Positions 57,725-64,000 of a stretch of DNA of 64,000 nt are shown piece by piece. The DNA comes from Pontibacter diazotrophicus (lineage in GTDB: Bacteria > Bacteroidota > Bacteroidia > Cytophagales > Hymenobacteraceae). Both the position numbers and the translations under genes were made by a program. The notes under the pieces are model-generated. The model saw only the letters and a program-made list of their open reading frames with translations, ran no database searches and was not told where the DNA came from. Numbering within the stretch: position 1 is the stretch's first letter; each line of letters begins with the position of its first letter. The stretch lies in contig NZ_QRGR01000021.1 of assembly GCF_003367245.1 (NCBI RefSeq), positions 86,302 to 150,301 on the forward strand. The letters are read 5' to 3'.

Positions 57725-58187
57725 ATATTTCTGTTGTGCCTGCACTGCCTATGTAGCAGCCCCGGCTATTGATCTATTAGTAAAGCCATGCAAAATTAAA
57801 AAGTTTAAACGGCTTTCCCTTTTTTATTTAACTGACCTTACGTAAGAGTCCCAGCGGGACGACCTGTCGATAGAAAATAAGCTTCCACTATTCTTTAGCT
57901 CCAGCGGAGCGGCCTGTTAAGGACATATTGACAGGCCGCTCCGCTGGAGCTAAGGGCGGTTTCTGACCATCGGGCTATTAACAGGTCGTCCCGCTGGGAC
58001 TTAAAACAAATTATAATCTGGTATTGCGTAACGTCAGTTATCTAAACAACAATTTCAAGGGGGATTTAGTTGACCAGGGTTCTCAGGATTCAGGGATTAG
58101 CAGAATGACAGGGCAGCACTTTACCGAAGACCTCGCAGCGTGCGCAGCTCCTGTTCATTGGAGAGGGCTGGGAAGGAGCTTAATTCC
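57725..58187. other. Intergenic region with nested palindromes
   Basis: About 460 bases without a gene. It contains the ribBA -7-like box near 57791-57798 and the nested palindromes at 57847-58001. The remainder (58010-58187) shows an AATGACAGGGCAGC word but no gene. Confidence 0.6.
57847..58001. repeat. Nested palindromes of the CAGCGGRNCGRCCTGT family
   Basis: Outer perfect 21-bp arms AGTCCCAGCGGGACGACCTG(T) at 57847-57867 and complement at 57981-58001. Inner perfect 23-bp arms at 57895-57917 and 57931-57953 (TTAGCTCCAGCGGAGCGGCC). Outer and inner arms share CAGCGG..CG.CCTGT. Confidence 0.92.
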
Positions 58188-60101
58188 TTAGCCGATCACA
58201 ATCCCCAGCATATCGCCTAACTGGCAATGCAGGGTTTTGAGATTGCGGATAAAGGTGAGCTGCTGTATCTGCTCCTGTGGGTCGGTGACGAGGCGCAGCT
58301 TCTCCATTTCACCTTTAATCATCAGCTCCACATTCCGCCACTTCAGGCGCAGCACGGCCCGCTCGGCTCCGTAAGGCAGCAGATCAGATTCAGTGGGCAC
58401 AAAAATATGGTGTGTTTCCCAGTTATGGCTCAGCTCGTGTGGGTCTGAGAGCAGGTTTGTGGCTTCGGTGCGTATTTCCTGGTCAGGATGGTTGATAAAG
58501 TCTTCTGCTGTGGCCAGGTTCCCGTCGCACAGTTTGTCTTTGATTAGCTCCATCAGGCGGGCGTAAAGTGGCGTCCGGAACTCTACATCCTCCAGTTGCT
58601 CCAGCATATACTGGCAGGTATTCATGCCTTCCTCCAGCACACGGTCAGGATAGTTGAGCAGCATGCGCACAATTTCGCGCTCGTACCGCTTCAGCATGTC
58701 CAAATCCGACACCGGCTTCTCCGGCTCTGGTTCCGCAACAGGAGGCGCCATGTATTGCTCCGGCCAGTCCTGCTGCTTTGGCTGCTGGCGGTCCTGCAGC
58801 TGCATTTTATTGTACTCCGAAATCAGCACCTGCTCATCAATATCGAAGATCAGGCTGCAGCTGCGGAAGAACACTGTACGTTTGATAGAATCCGGAATTT
58901 TGGCAATGGAGGCCACAATCTCCCGAATCGCCTCGGCTTTTTTTACCGGGCTTCCCTTCGCTTCGGCGGCATATAAGCTGGTTTTGAAGGATATAAAATC
59001 CTGCGAATGCTCCTTTATATAAGCCTTAAAAGCGGTGTCGCCGACTTTCTGGATGTAAGAGTCCGGGTCCTCCCCTTCCGGGAACGTCACCACATCCACA
59101 TTCAGGCCACTCTCCAGGATCAGGTCAATGCCGCGCAGGGAGGCTTTTATACCGGCAGCATCACCATCATACAGTACCGTAATATTTTCGGTATAGCGGG
59201 CAATCAGCTTTATCTGGCCTTCGGTGAGCGAGGTACCAGAGGAAGCCACCACATTCTCAATACCACCCTGGTGCAGCGACAGTACATCAAGATAGCCCTC
59301 CACCATATAACACATGTCCTGCATCCGGATCGCCTGCTTCGCCTGAAACAGGCCATACAGCACGTTGCTCTTGTGGTAGATATCCGACTCGGGAGAGTTA
59401 AGGTATTTCGGACTTTTCTTGTCGTTCGTCTTCAGCGTACGGGCACCAAAGCCCACCACGCGCCCCGACACATTGTGTATCGGAAACATGACGCGGCCCC
59501 GGAAGCGGTCATACTTCTTGCCGTCTTCTTTGGCAATGGTCAGGCCGGTTGCCTCCAGGTATTTCTGCTGATAGCCTGCTTTAAGCGCAGCATCCGTCAG
59601 GTCCGTCCACTCATCCACGCTATAGCCCAGCTCATACTTCTTAATGGTATTTGCGCTCATGCCGCGCTGCTTCAGGTACGACATACCGATGCCGCCCTGC
59701 TCATGCGTATGCAGATTCTGCTGGAAGTGCTTGTTAGCGAAATCAGAGACGATGAAGAGGCTGTCGCGCTCGCTCTGCTCCTTTGCATATTCCGGATTAG
59801 GATTATCCTCCGGCACCTCAATGCTGTACTTCTTCGCCAGGTATTTGATGGCCTCCGGAAAGCTCGTGCCCTCCACATCCATGATAAACTGCACCGAGTT
59901 GCCTGCCTTACCACAGCCAAAGCACTTGTAAATGCCCTTCGCCGGGGAAACTGAAAAGGACGGCGATTTCTCGTGGTGGAAAGGGCAGCAGGCCCACATG
60001 TTCTGCCCCTTCTTCTTCAGCGACACAAAATCACCCACCACCTCCGTTATGTCGGCTTGGGCTAAAACTTGGTCAACGGTTTCTTTCGGGATCAGGGACA
60101 T
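58188..60101 (-). CDS. dnaG: DNA primase DnaG
   Basis: 637 residues from the ATG at 60101 (MSLIPKETVDQVL). CHC2 zinc finger CPFHHEKSPSFSV...YKCFGCGKAGN, Toprim core MVEGYLDVLSLHQGG and LYDGDAAGIKAS, and a C-terminal DnaB-binding helical region from about 440. It makes RNA primers for replication. A -7-like box TATCTTTG is at 60132 to 60125, minus strand. Confidence 0.97.
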   Translation of the reverse strand: MSLIPKETVDQVLAQADITEVVGDFVSLKKKGQNMWACCPFHHEKSPSFSVSPAKGIYKCFGCGKAGNSVQFIMDVEGTSFPEAIKYLAKKYSIEVPEDNPNPEYAKEQSERDSLFIVSDFANKHFQQNLHTHEQGGIGMSYLKQRGMSANTIKKYELGYSVDEWTDLTDAALKAGYQQKYLEATGLTIAKEDGKKYDRFRGRVMFPIHNVSGRVVGFGARTLKTNDKKSPKYLNSPESDIYHKSNVLYGLFQAKQAIRMQDMCYMVEGYLDVLSLHQGGIENVVASSGTSLTEGQIKLIARYTENITVLYDGDAAGIKASLRGIDLILESGLNVDVVTFPEGEDPDSYIQKVGDTAFKAYIKEHSQDFISFKTSLYAAEAKGSPVKKAEAIREIVASIAKIPDSIKRTVFFRSCSLIFDIDEQVLISEYNKMQLQDRQQPKQQDWPEQYMAPPVAEPEPEKPVSDLDMLKRYEREIVRMLLNYPDRVLEEGMNTCQYMLEQLEDVEFRTPLYARLMELIKDKLCDGNLATAEDFINHPDQEIRTEATNLLSDPHELSHNWETHHIFVPTESDLLPYGAERAVLRLKWRNVELMIKGEMEKLRLVTDPQEQIQQLTFIRNLKTLHCQLGDMLGIVIG

Positions 60102-60124
60102 GGGCAAAGGGTATTAGCGGAAGA

Positions 60125-60132
60125 CAAAGATA
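60125..60132 (-). promoter_or_regulatory. Candidate -7 box (TATCTTTG) for dnaG
   Basis: TANNTTTG on the minus strand, 24 bases before the dnaG ATG. No clear TTG in the -33 window. Confidence 0.4.
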
Positions 60133-60225
60133 AGGGTTTCGCTAATTAGGAATAGACGAATTTTGAATAACTTAAAGTTTTCGAAAGTCTCATTAAGGTT
60201 AGTTGCAATAAACACGCATCTCACT

Positions 60226-60299
60226 GTCATCCTGTAAGGATCTTGTTGACGAGCTGCAAAGACTTTATTTCCCTTTTACTAAGTTCTTTCCAGGATGAC
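60226..60299. repeat. GTCATCCTG...CAGGATGAC palindromic repeat
   Basis: 9-bp perfect outer arms (60226-60234 and 60291-60299) with degenerate inner arms AAGGATCTTGTT/AAGTTCTTTC. The left arm CTGTCATCCTGTAAGGATCT recurs near 46792. Confidence 0.65.
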
Positions 60300-60757
60300 G
60301 AGTAAAGGAAACATAGTACCGTTCTCTTATCATTATTCATCGCATCAGAATGTGTTTCTGTCTAAGCTGCCGTTGTGACTGTCCATCCAGCGGCAGTCTA
60401 CCCACAGTTTTATGGCGCATGTCTTAGCTCTCAAGGCCGAGAGGCCTCGTCTTGGGGGAAGGGGCCCTCTTTAAGGGAATTGCGCTGTGTATTTGAAACT
60501 GCCGGGGGAAGGGGCCCTCTTTAGCTCCGCTGCGGGCTGCCACACTTCGTGCGGCACCGCAACAAATACAAGGCGCTCAACCCAAAGACTGGAAACTCAT
60601 TCACTTCGTGCTGACCGAAAGAAAGAGGTGGTCGTATAGAAAAGGCTTTTGGAGTAGATAAATGAAGTATAAATAGTACAGCTGAATCTGAATAAAGAGG
60701 CTTCACACTCACTCATTGTTTATTCAGTTATTCAGAAGTAAATTATTTAAAATTAAC

Positions 60758-61279
60758 CTACAACATCTCCTCATACAACTTCCTGTTCTCCGCATCAAAA
60801 CACACAAACACTACCTGCTGCAGGCTGCTATCATGTTGCTGCAGGTAGTCTTTTACCGCCTTCACCGCTACCTGGGCGGCTTTGTCTTTGGGGTAACCGT
60901 ATACGCCGGTGCTGATGTTGGGGAAGGCGATGCTTTGCAGTTGTTTATCGGAGGCAATCCGGAGGCTGTTTTTGTAGCAGTTAGCGAGCTGCTCCGGCTC
61001 ATCCTTGTCTCCGCCATGCCAGACAGGGCCAACGGTATGAATCACATAGCGGGCCGGAAGTTTACCTCCTGTTGTGATGACAGCCTCGCCGGTGGGGCAG
61101 CCACCCTGCCGCGCTCTTATCTGCTTACACTCCTCCAGAATAGCGGGGCCGCCTGCTCTGTGAATGGCACCGTCTACACCGCCACCGCCTAACAGACTGC
61201 TGTTCGCGGCATTTACAATAGCGTCCGTTTCTACTTTGGTGATGTCGCCTTGCTGTATTTCTATTTTTGTTTCTGCCAT
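60758..61279 (-). CDS. Macrodomain protein (O-acetyl-ADP-ribose deacetylase-like)
   Basis: 173 residues, single macrodomain. IVNAANSSLLGGGGVDGAIH, CPTGEAVITTGG, SIAFPNISTGVYGYPKDKAAQ. Similar in size to YmdB-like deacetylases. It hydrolyses ADP-ribose esters. Lone gene. Confidence 0.93.
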   Translation of the reverse strand: MAETKIEIQQGDITKVETDAIVNAANSSLLGGGGVDGAIHRAGGPAILEECKQIRARQGGCPTGEAVITTGGKLPARYVIHTVGPVWHGGDKDEPEQLANCYKNSLRIASDKQLQSIAFPNISTGVYGYPKDKAAQVAVKAVKDYLQQHDSSLQQVVFVCFDAENRKLYEEML

Positions 61280-61351
61280 AGCGCTTCTTTTCTCTTCTCT
61301 CCACTACGGCAAATAGCTGGCAAAGTCGAAGAAGAAGCTATGGCTGATGAT

Positions 61352-61561
61352 TTACAGTACGAGCTGCTGCTTTACAGCAATTTTAGCTGAAGCCGGCGAA
61401 GCAGTAGCAGGTGAGTCCGGCACAGGAATCAATTCTTCCTGTGCCTTAGCTGCCGTTGTATTATTGCCTGTACTGCCCAGTTCCAGGCAGCATATAATAA
61501 CGAAGAGAGCCAGTAACAGCAGCAAGAGACTGCCGAATCCTTCTGAATGTTCTTTTTCCAT
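61352..61561 (-). CDS. Small single-helix membrane protein
   Basis: 69 residues from the ATG at 61561. One membrane helix (SLLLLLLALFVIICCLELG) followed by a Ser/Ala/Pro-rich tail. No family recognised. It lies just before the macrodomain gene on the same strand. Confidence 0.5.
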   Translation of the reverse strand: MEKEHSEGFGSLLLLLLALFVIICCLELGSTGNNTTAAKAQEELIPVPDSPATASPASAKIAVKQQLVL

Positions 61562-61728
61562 AGCCAAGTTAGTGCATCGCGTATACAATCATATAGAAGA
61601 CCCTGCTAAGCGCTGTACCGTTGCATCAGCAGGAGAGATAATTTACTGATGGCCAATGGCAAACTAATACATGCCACAGCTTGTTACACTCTAAAGGCCT
61701 TCGCTTATGAATAGCGGTTTTTCGTTTG

Positions 61729-61736
61729 TATCTTTG
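61729..61736 (+). promoter_or_regulatory. Candidate -7 box (TATCTTTG) for the Mrp gene
   Basis: TANNTTTG, 26 bases before the ATG at 61763, no TTG in the -33 range. Confidence 0.4.
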
Positions 61737-61762
61737 CGGGGCTAATTGCAAAGCATTATACT

Positions 61763-62866
61763 ATGGCAATCACAAAAGAAGATATATTAAAAGCACTCAG
61801 TTATGTAGAGGAGCCTGATTTAGGCAAGGACCTCGTGACGCTGAACATGATAGAGAATGTGCAGGTTGACGGCAAGAACGTGAGTTTTACTGTAATCCTG
61901 ACCACTCCCGCCTGCCCGCTGAAAGACCTTATCCGCAATGCCTGCGTTACCGCCATCCACACGATGGTAGACAAAGAGGCCGATGTAACCGTCAACATGA
62001 CCTCTCATGTGACCTCCGGCCGTGGCGACACCTCTGAAATATTAAGAGGGGTGAAAAACATTATTGCCATTGCATCTGGTAAAGGCGGTGTGGGTAAATC
62101 AACCGTAACCACTAACCTCGCGATTGCCCTGGCACAGTCTGGTGCAAAAGTGGGTTTGATTGATGCCGACATCTCTGGTCCGTCTATCCCGACGATGTTT
62201 GGAGTGGAGCAGGAACGCCCGAACATGGTACAGGGCGACCACGGCAAGAACTATATTATGCCGGTAGAAAAGTATGGCGTTAAAATGATGTCCATTGGCT
62301 TCCTGACACCAGCAGACGGTGCCGTGGTTTGGCGCGGCCCGATGGCCAGCTCAGCGCTGCGCCAGTTTATCTCTGATGTGGAATGGGGAGAACTGGACTA
62401 CCTGCTGCTGGACTTACCTCCGGGCACTTCCGACATCCACCTGACCATGGTACAGGCGCTGCCTGTAACTGGTGCCGTTATCGTGACGACGCCACAGAAA
62501 GTGGCCTTGGCTGATGCGGTGCGTGGGCTGCAGATGTTCCGACAGCCACAGATAAACGTGCCGGTGCTTGGTGTAGTGGAGAATATGGCTTACTTTACGC
62601 CTGCTGAGCTTCCTGAAAATAAATACTATATCTTTGGCGAAGGCGGTGGTAAAGCCCTTGCAGAGAAGTATGAGGTGGCACTTTTAGGCCAGGTGCCGAT
62701 TGTGCAGAGCATCCGGGAGAGCGGCGATTCCGGAACTCCTGTGGTTTTAGAGAACGATTCCCCGGCTTCCGGTGTTTTCAAGGAATTGGCACAGGCTGTG
62801 GCGCAACAGGTATCTGTTCGCAACGCCACGGTAGCTAAAACAAAACCTGTAGAAATTAAAAGCTAA
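61763..62866 (+). CDS. Mrp/NBP35-family Fe-S cluster carrier ATPase
   Basis: 367 residues. N-terminal MIP18/DUF59 domain (1-90, YVEEPDLGKDLVTLNMI), then the P-loop ASGKGGVGKSTVTTNLAIAL and the dimeric ATPase core (LIDADISGPSIPTMFG, PPGTSDIHLTMVQ). The usual CPxC of Mrp near NMAYF is replaced by TPAELPENKYYIFG, as in Bacteroidota. It moves Fe-S clusters to apoproteins. A NifU-domain gene follows 5 bases later. Confidence 0.93.
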   Translation: MAITKEDILKALSYVEEPDLGKDLVTLNMIENVQVDGKNVSFTVILTTPACPLKDLIRNACVTAIHTMVDKEADVTVNMTSHVTSGRGDTSEILRGVKNIIAIASGKGGVGKSTVTTNLAIALAQSGAKVGLIDADISGPSIPTMFGVEQERPNMVQGDHGKNYIMPVEKYGVKMMSIGFLTPADGAVVWRGPMASSALRQFISDVEWGELDYLLLDLPPGTSDIHLTMVQALPVTGAVIVTTPQKVALADAVRGLQMFRQPQINVPVLGVVENMAYFTPAELPENKYYIFGEGGGKALAEKYEVALLGQVPIVQSIRESGDSGTPVVLENDSPASGVFKELAQAVAQQVSVRNATVAKTKPVEIKS

Positions 62867-62871
62867 AGATA

Positions 62872-63141
62872 ATGGCAGTCACAAACGTAGATCAAGATTT
62901 CATGCTCCGGGTAGAGGACGCCCTCGACCAGATCAGACCTTACCTCGAAGCTGACGGCGGCAATGTAAAAGTGCTGGAGATAACCGAGGACATGGTGCTG
63001 AAACTGGAACTGCTAGGTGCATGCGGCTCCTGCCCGATGTCTACCATGACGCTGAAAGCCGGTGTGGAGCAGTCGGTGTTGAAAGCTGTGCCGGAAATAA
63101 AGTCCGTAGAAGCCGTGAATGTAACGCCGTTGTCAGTATAA
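62872..63141 (+). CDS. NifU C-terminal-domain protein
   Basis: 89 residues, a single NifU/Nfu domain: IRPYLEADGGNVKVLEI and the Fe-S Cys pair LLGACGSCPMSTMTLKAGVE. It delivers Fe-S clusters. Operon with the Mrp gene (5-base gap). Confidence 0.93.
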   Translation: MAVTNVDQDFMLRVEDALDQIRPYLEADGGNVKVLEITEDMVLKLELLGACGSCPMSTMTLKAGVEQSVLKAVPEIKSVEAVNVTPLSV

Positions 63142-63456
63142 AAAGATAATTTAAAAAATCTAAAAAAGCGGGTGTGGTTAAACCACACCCGCTTTTTGCT
63201 TTTATTACTTAATGCTGCGCTTATCTAGCTCCTGCTGTGGTTTGATTAGAAGCCTCGTAGGGACAGGTCGTGACTTGTCCAATCGTTCTCATTTTGTCTG
63301 AATCAGGATTTTCAAGATTGGAATGATTGGCAGGATGAATATTTATTGTCACACAGTCACTCCTGTTTCACCCATAAGCCGATGCAGGGGCAGGTCGCGA
63401 CCCAATGCCGTCAACTTAAGGGATTTTTCGTAAAACTCTGCAAAAGGCTAGGCATT
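63142..63456. other. Intergenic region with terminator, repeat fragments and IS left end
   Basis: Contains the terminator at 63163-63197, GGACAGGTCGTGACTTGTCC at 63261-63280, half of a related repeat GGGGCAGGTCGCGACC near 63388-63403 and the left end of the IS (from about 63400, ATGCCGTCAACTTAAGG). Confidence 0.55.
63163..63197. terminator. Hairpin terminator after the NifU gene
   Basis: AAAAAGCGGGTGTGG / CCACACCCGCTTTTT (63163-63177 and 63183-63197), loop TTAAA. 22 bases after the nfu stop, with a T run. Confidence 0.85.
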
Positions 63457-64000
63457 ATGATGAGTATTAAAAAAAGAACCTGGAGATTTTGAAGCGTTTG
63501 CGCGTCATGATAGGCAGCGATGATTTTAAGGAGAAGTACCGTCAGAGCGACAGGGACTTCACGCGCAATCGGGTGCTGACGTTTGTGGGGCTGGTGGTGA
63601 GCCAGATAAACCTGGTGAGCAAGAGCCTGAGTGTGGAGGTGAGCAAGTTTGTGGAGCGCTTTTTTGCCCTTGCCTGTGATTACACCAAGCAGGCCTACTC
63701 CAAGCGCAGGAGCAAACTCAGGGCCGAGGCGTTCACTGCCCTGAACAGGGAGTTGGTGAGCCAGTACTATGCGGGGGGTGAGTATAAGACGTGGCAGGGC
63801 TATGTGCTGCTGGCTACCGATGGTTCGACCATGCAGCTTCCCGAGAGCCGGCAGATCACTGAAGCGTTCGGCACGGCAGATGAGAAAGGGGAAAGCATGC
63901 CCCTGGGGCGCAGCAGCCTGCTCTATGACGTGGAGAACGAGCTGGTGCTCGATGCCCGGCTCGAGCCATACAGGGCAAGTGAGCGGCACATGGCCCTCGA
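63400..64000 (+). mobile_element. IS4-family insertion sequence, left part
   Basis: Starts near 63400 with a probable terminal repeat (AATGCCGTCAACTTAAGGGA), directly after a palindromic repeat half GGGGCAGGTCGCGACC, so it seems to have inserted in that repeat. The transposase frame runs to the window end. The right end is outside the window. Confidence 0.65.
63457..64000 (+). CDS. IS4-family transposase, 3' end cut by window
   Basis: Open to the window end. From the ATG at 63507: MIGSDDFKEKYRQSDRDFTRN, then LATDGSTMQLPES with the first Asp of the DDE site, and VLDARLEPYRASERHMA. Upstream, ATG at 63457 gives MMSIKK and a -1 shift at A7 (63469-63475) would join it to KNLEILKRLRVM of the transposase frame. 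So the start is 63457 with a frameshift, or an internal start (63507 or an upstream TTG). The catalytic C-terminal Asp/Glu are not in the window. Confidence 0.7.

Larger units (their letters stand above)
60102..60757. other. Repeat-rich intergenic region
   Basis: About 655 bases, no convincing gene. A GTCATCCTG...CAGGATGAC palindrome at 60226-60299, a 20-bp direct repeat GGGGGAAGGGGCCCTCTTTA at 60454-60473 and 60504-60523 (50 bases apart), and GAATAACTT/ATTCAGTTATTC arms near 60160 and 60723. The dnaG -7 box is at 60125-60132. Confidence 0.6.

Noticed and set aside
58227..59954. Long open frames on the plus strand opposite dnaG (up to 315 residues)
   Set aside because: They are the complement of a clear DNA primase with intact zinc finger and Toprim motifs; the predicted proteins have no domain and odd composition.
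60521..60712. 63-residue minus-strand frame in the repeat-rich region
   Set aside because: No ribosome site or domain, and it lies in a stretch made of repeat fragments and a small palindrome; judged non-coding.
63411..63989. 192-residue minus-strand frame at the right end
   Set aside because: The plus strand is an IS4-family transposase (DGST motif, DFTRNR); the minus frame is its shadow.
1..64000. CRISPR arrays, tRNA and rRNA genes
   Set aside because: No regularly spaced repeat with spacers was seen (the GTTAAAG arrays have 10-11-base periods), and no cloverleaf or rRNA-like stretch was recognised by eye.

Overview
The window looks like a chromosome segment of a Bacteroidota bacterium, most likely of the Hymenobacteraceae (a Pontibacter-like genome). 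This rests on a SusC/SusD pair, a type IX secretion (T9SS) sorting domain, TANNTTTG-type -7 boxes, BlaI/BlaR1 genes joined to TonB C-terminal domains, and many Bacteroidota-type small families. The genus is an inference from gene style, not from a marker gene. No rRNA, tRNA or CRISPR was found.

Layout. 1-9.9 kb: a PAS histidine kinase with its receiver protein, small envelope proteins, a DUF547 protein, an alpha/beta hydrolase, a T9SS cargo protein, and a second kinase/OmpR-type regulator pair whose divergent promoter region carries two arrays of GTTAAAG direct repeats. 10-16 kb: a beta-barrel protein, an acetoacetate-decarboxylase-like protein, a nucleoid-associated protein, a small secreted helical protein, a sterol-desaturase-type enzyme and a NUDIX hydrolase. 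16-27.6 kb: a compact minus-strand cluster for making and decorating a glycan or glycoside: methyltransferase, three tandem CgeB-like glycosyltransferases, a GT4 enzyme, Gfo/Idh/MocA and medium-chain dehydrogenases, a glycosidase-epimerase fusion, another epimerase, and a nearby SDR. 27.8-34 kb: a GNAT acetyltransferase, a histidine phosphatase and the susCD pair. 34.2-40 kb: blaI-blaR1 followed by four proteins built from TonB C-terminal domains, behind a twin palindromic operator. 40-54 kb: housekeeping and hydrolase genes, plus an AT-rich island at 44.5-45.7 kb with a PIN toxin-antitoxin pair, a broken PIN gene and an attC-like hairpin. 53.7-64 kb: an ABC exporter, ribBA, dnaG, a macrodomain protein, an Mrp-type Fe-S carrier with a NifU-domain protein, and the left part of an IS4-like insertion sequence cut by the window end.

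Repeats are unusually dense. Several unrelated families of near-perfect palindromes sit between genes: a G/C-rich family in three copies, a nested pair near 57.9 kb, a family next to a GIY-YIG nuclease gene, and GAATAACTGAAT/ATTCAGTTATTC elements. Many convergent gene ends share long bidirectional hairpins, including a perfect 66-bp palindrome at 29.15 kb.

The strongest candidates for something undescribed are the glycan cluster with its glycoside-hydrolase/epimerase fusion, the BlaI-BlaR1-TonB-domain array, the integron-like toxin-antitoxin island, and the palindrome/GIY-YIG association.
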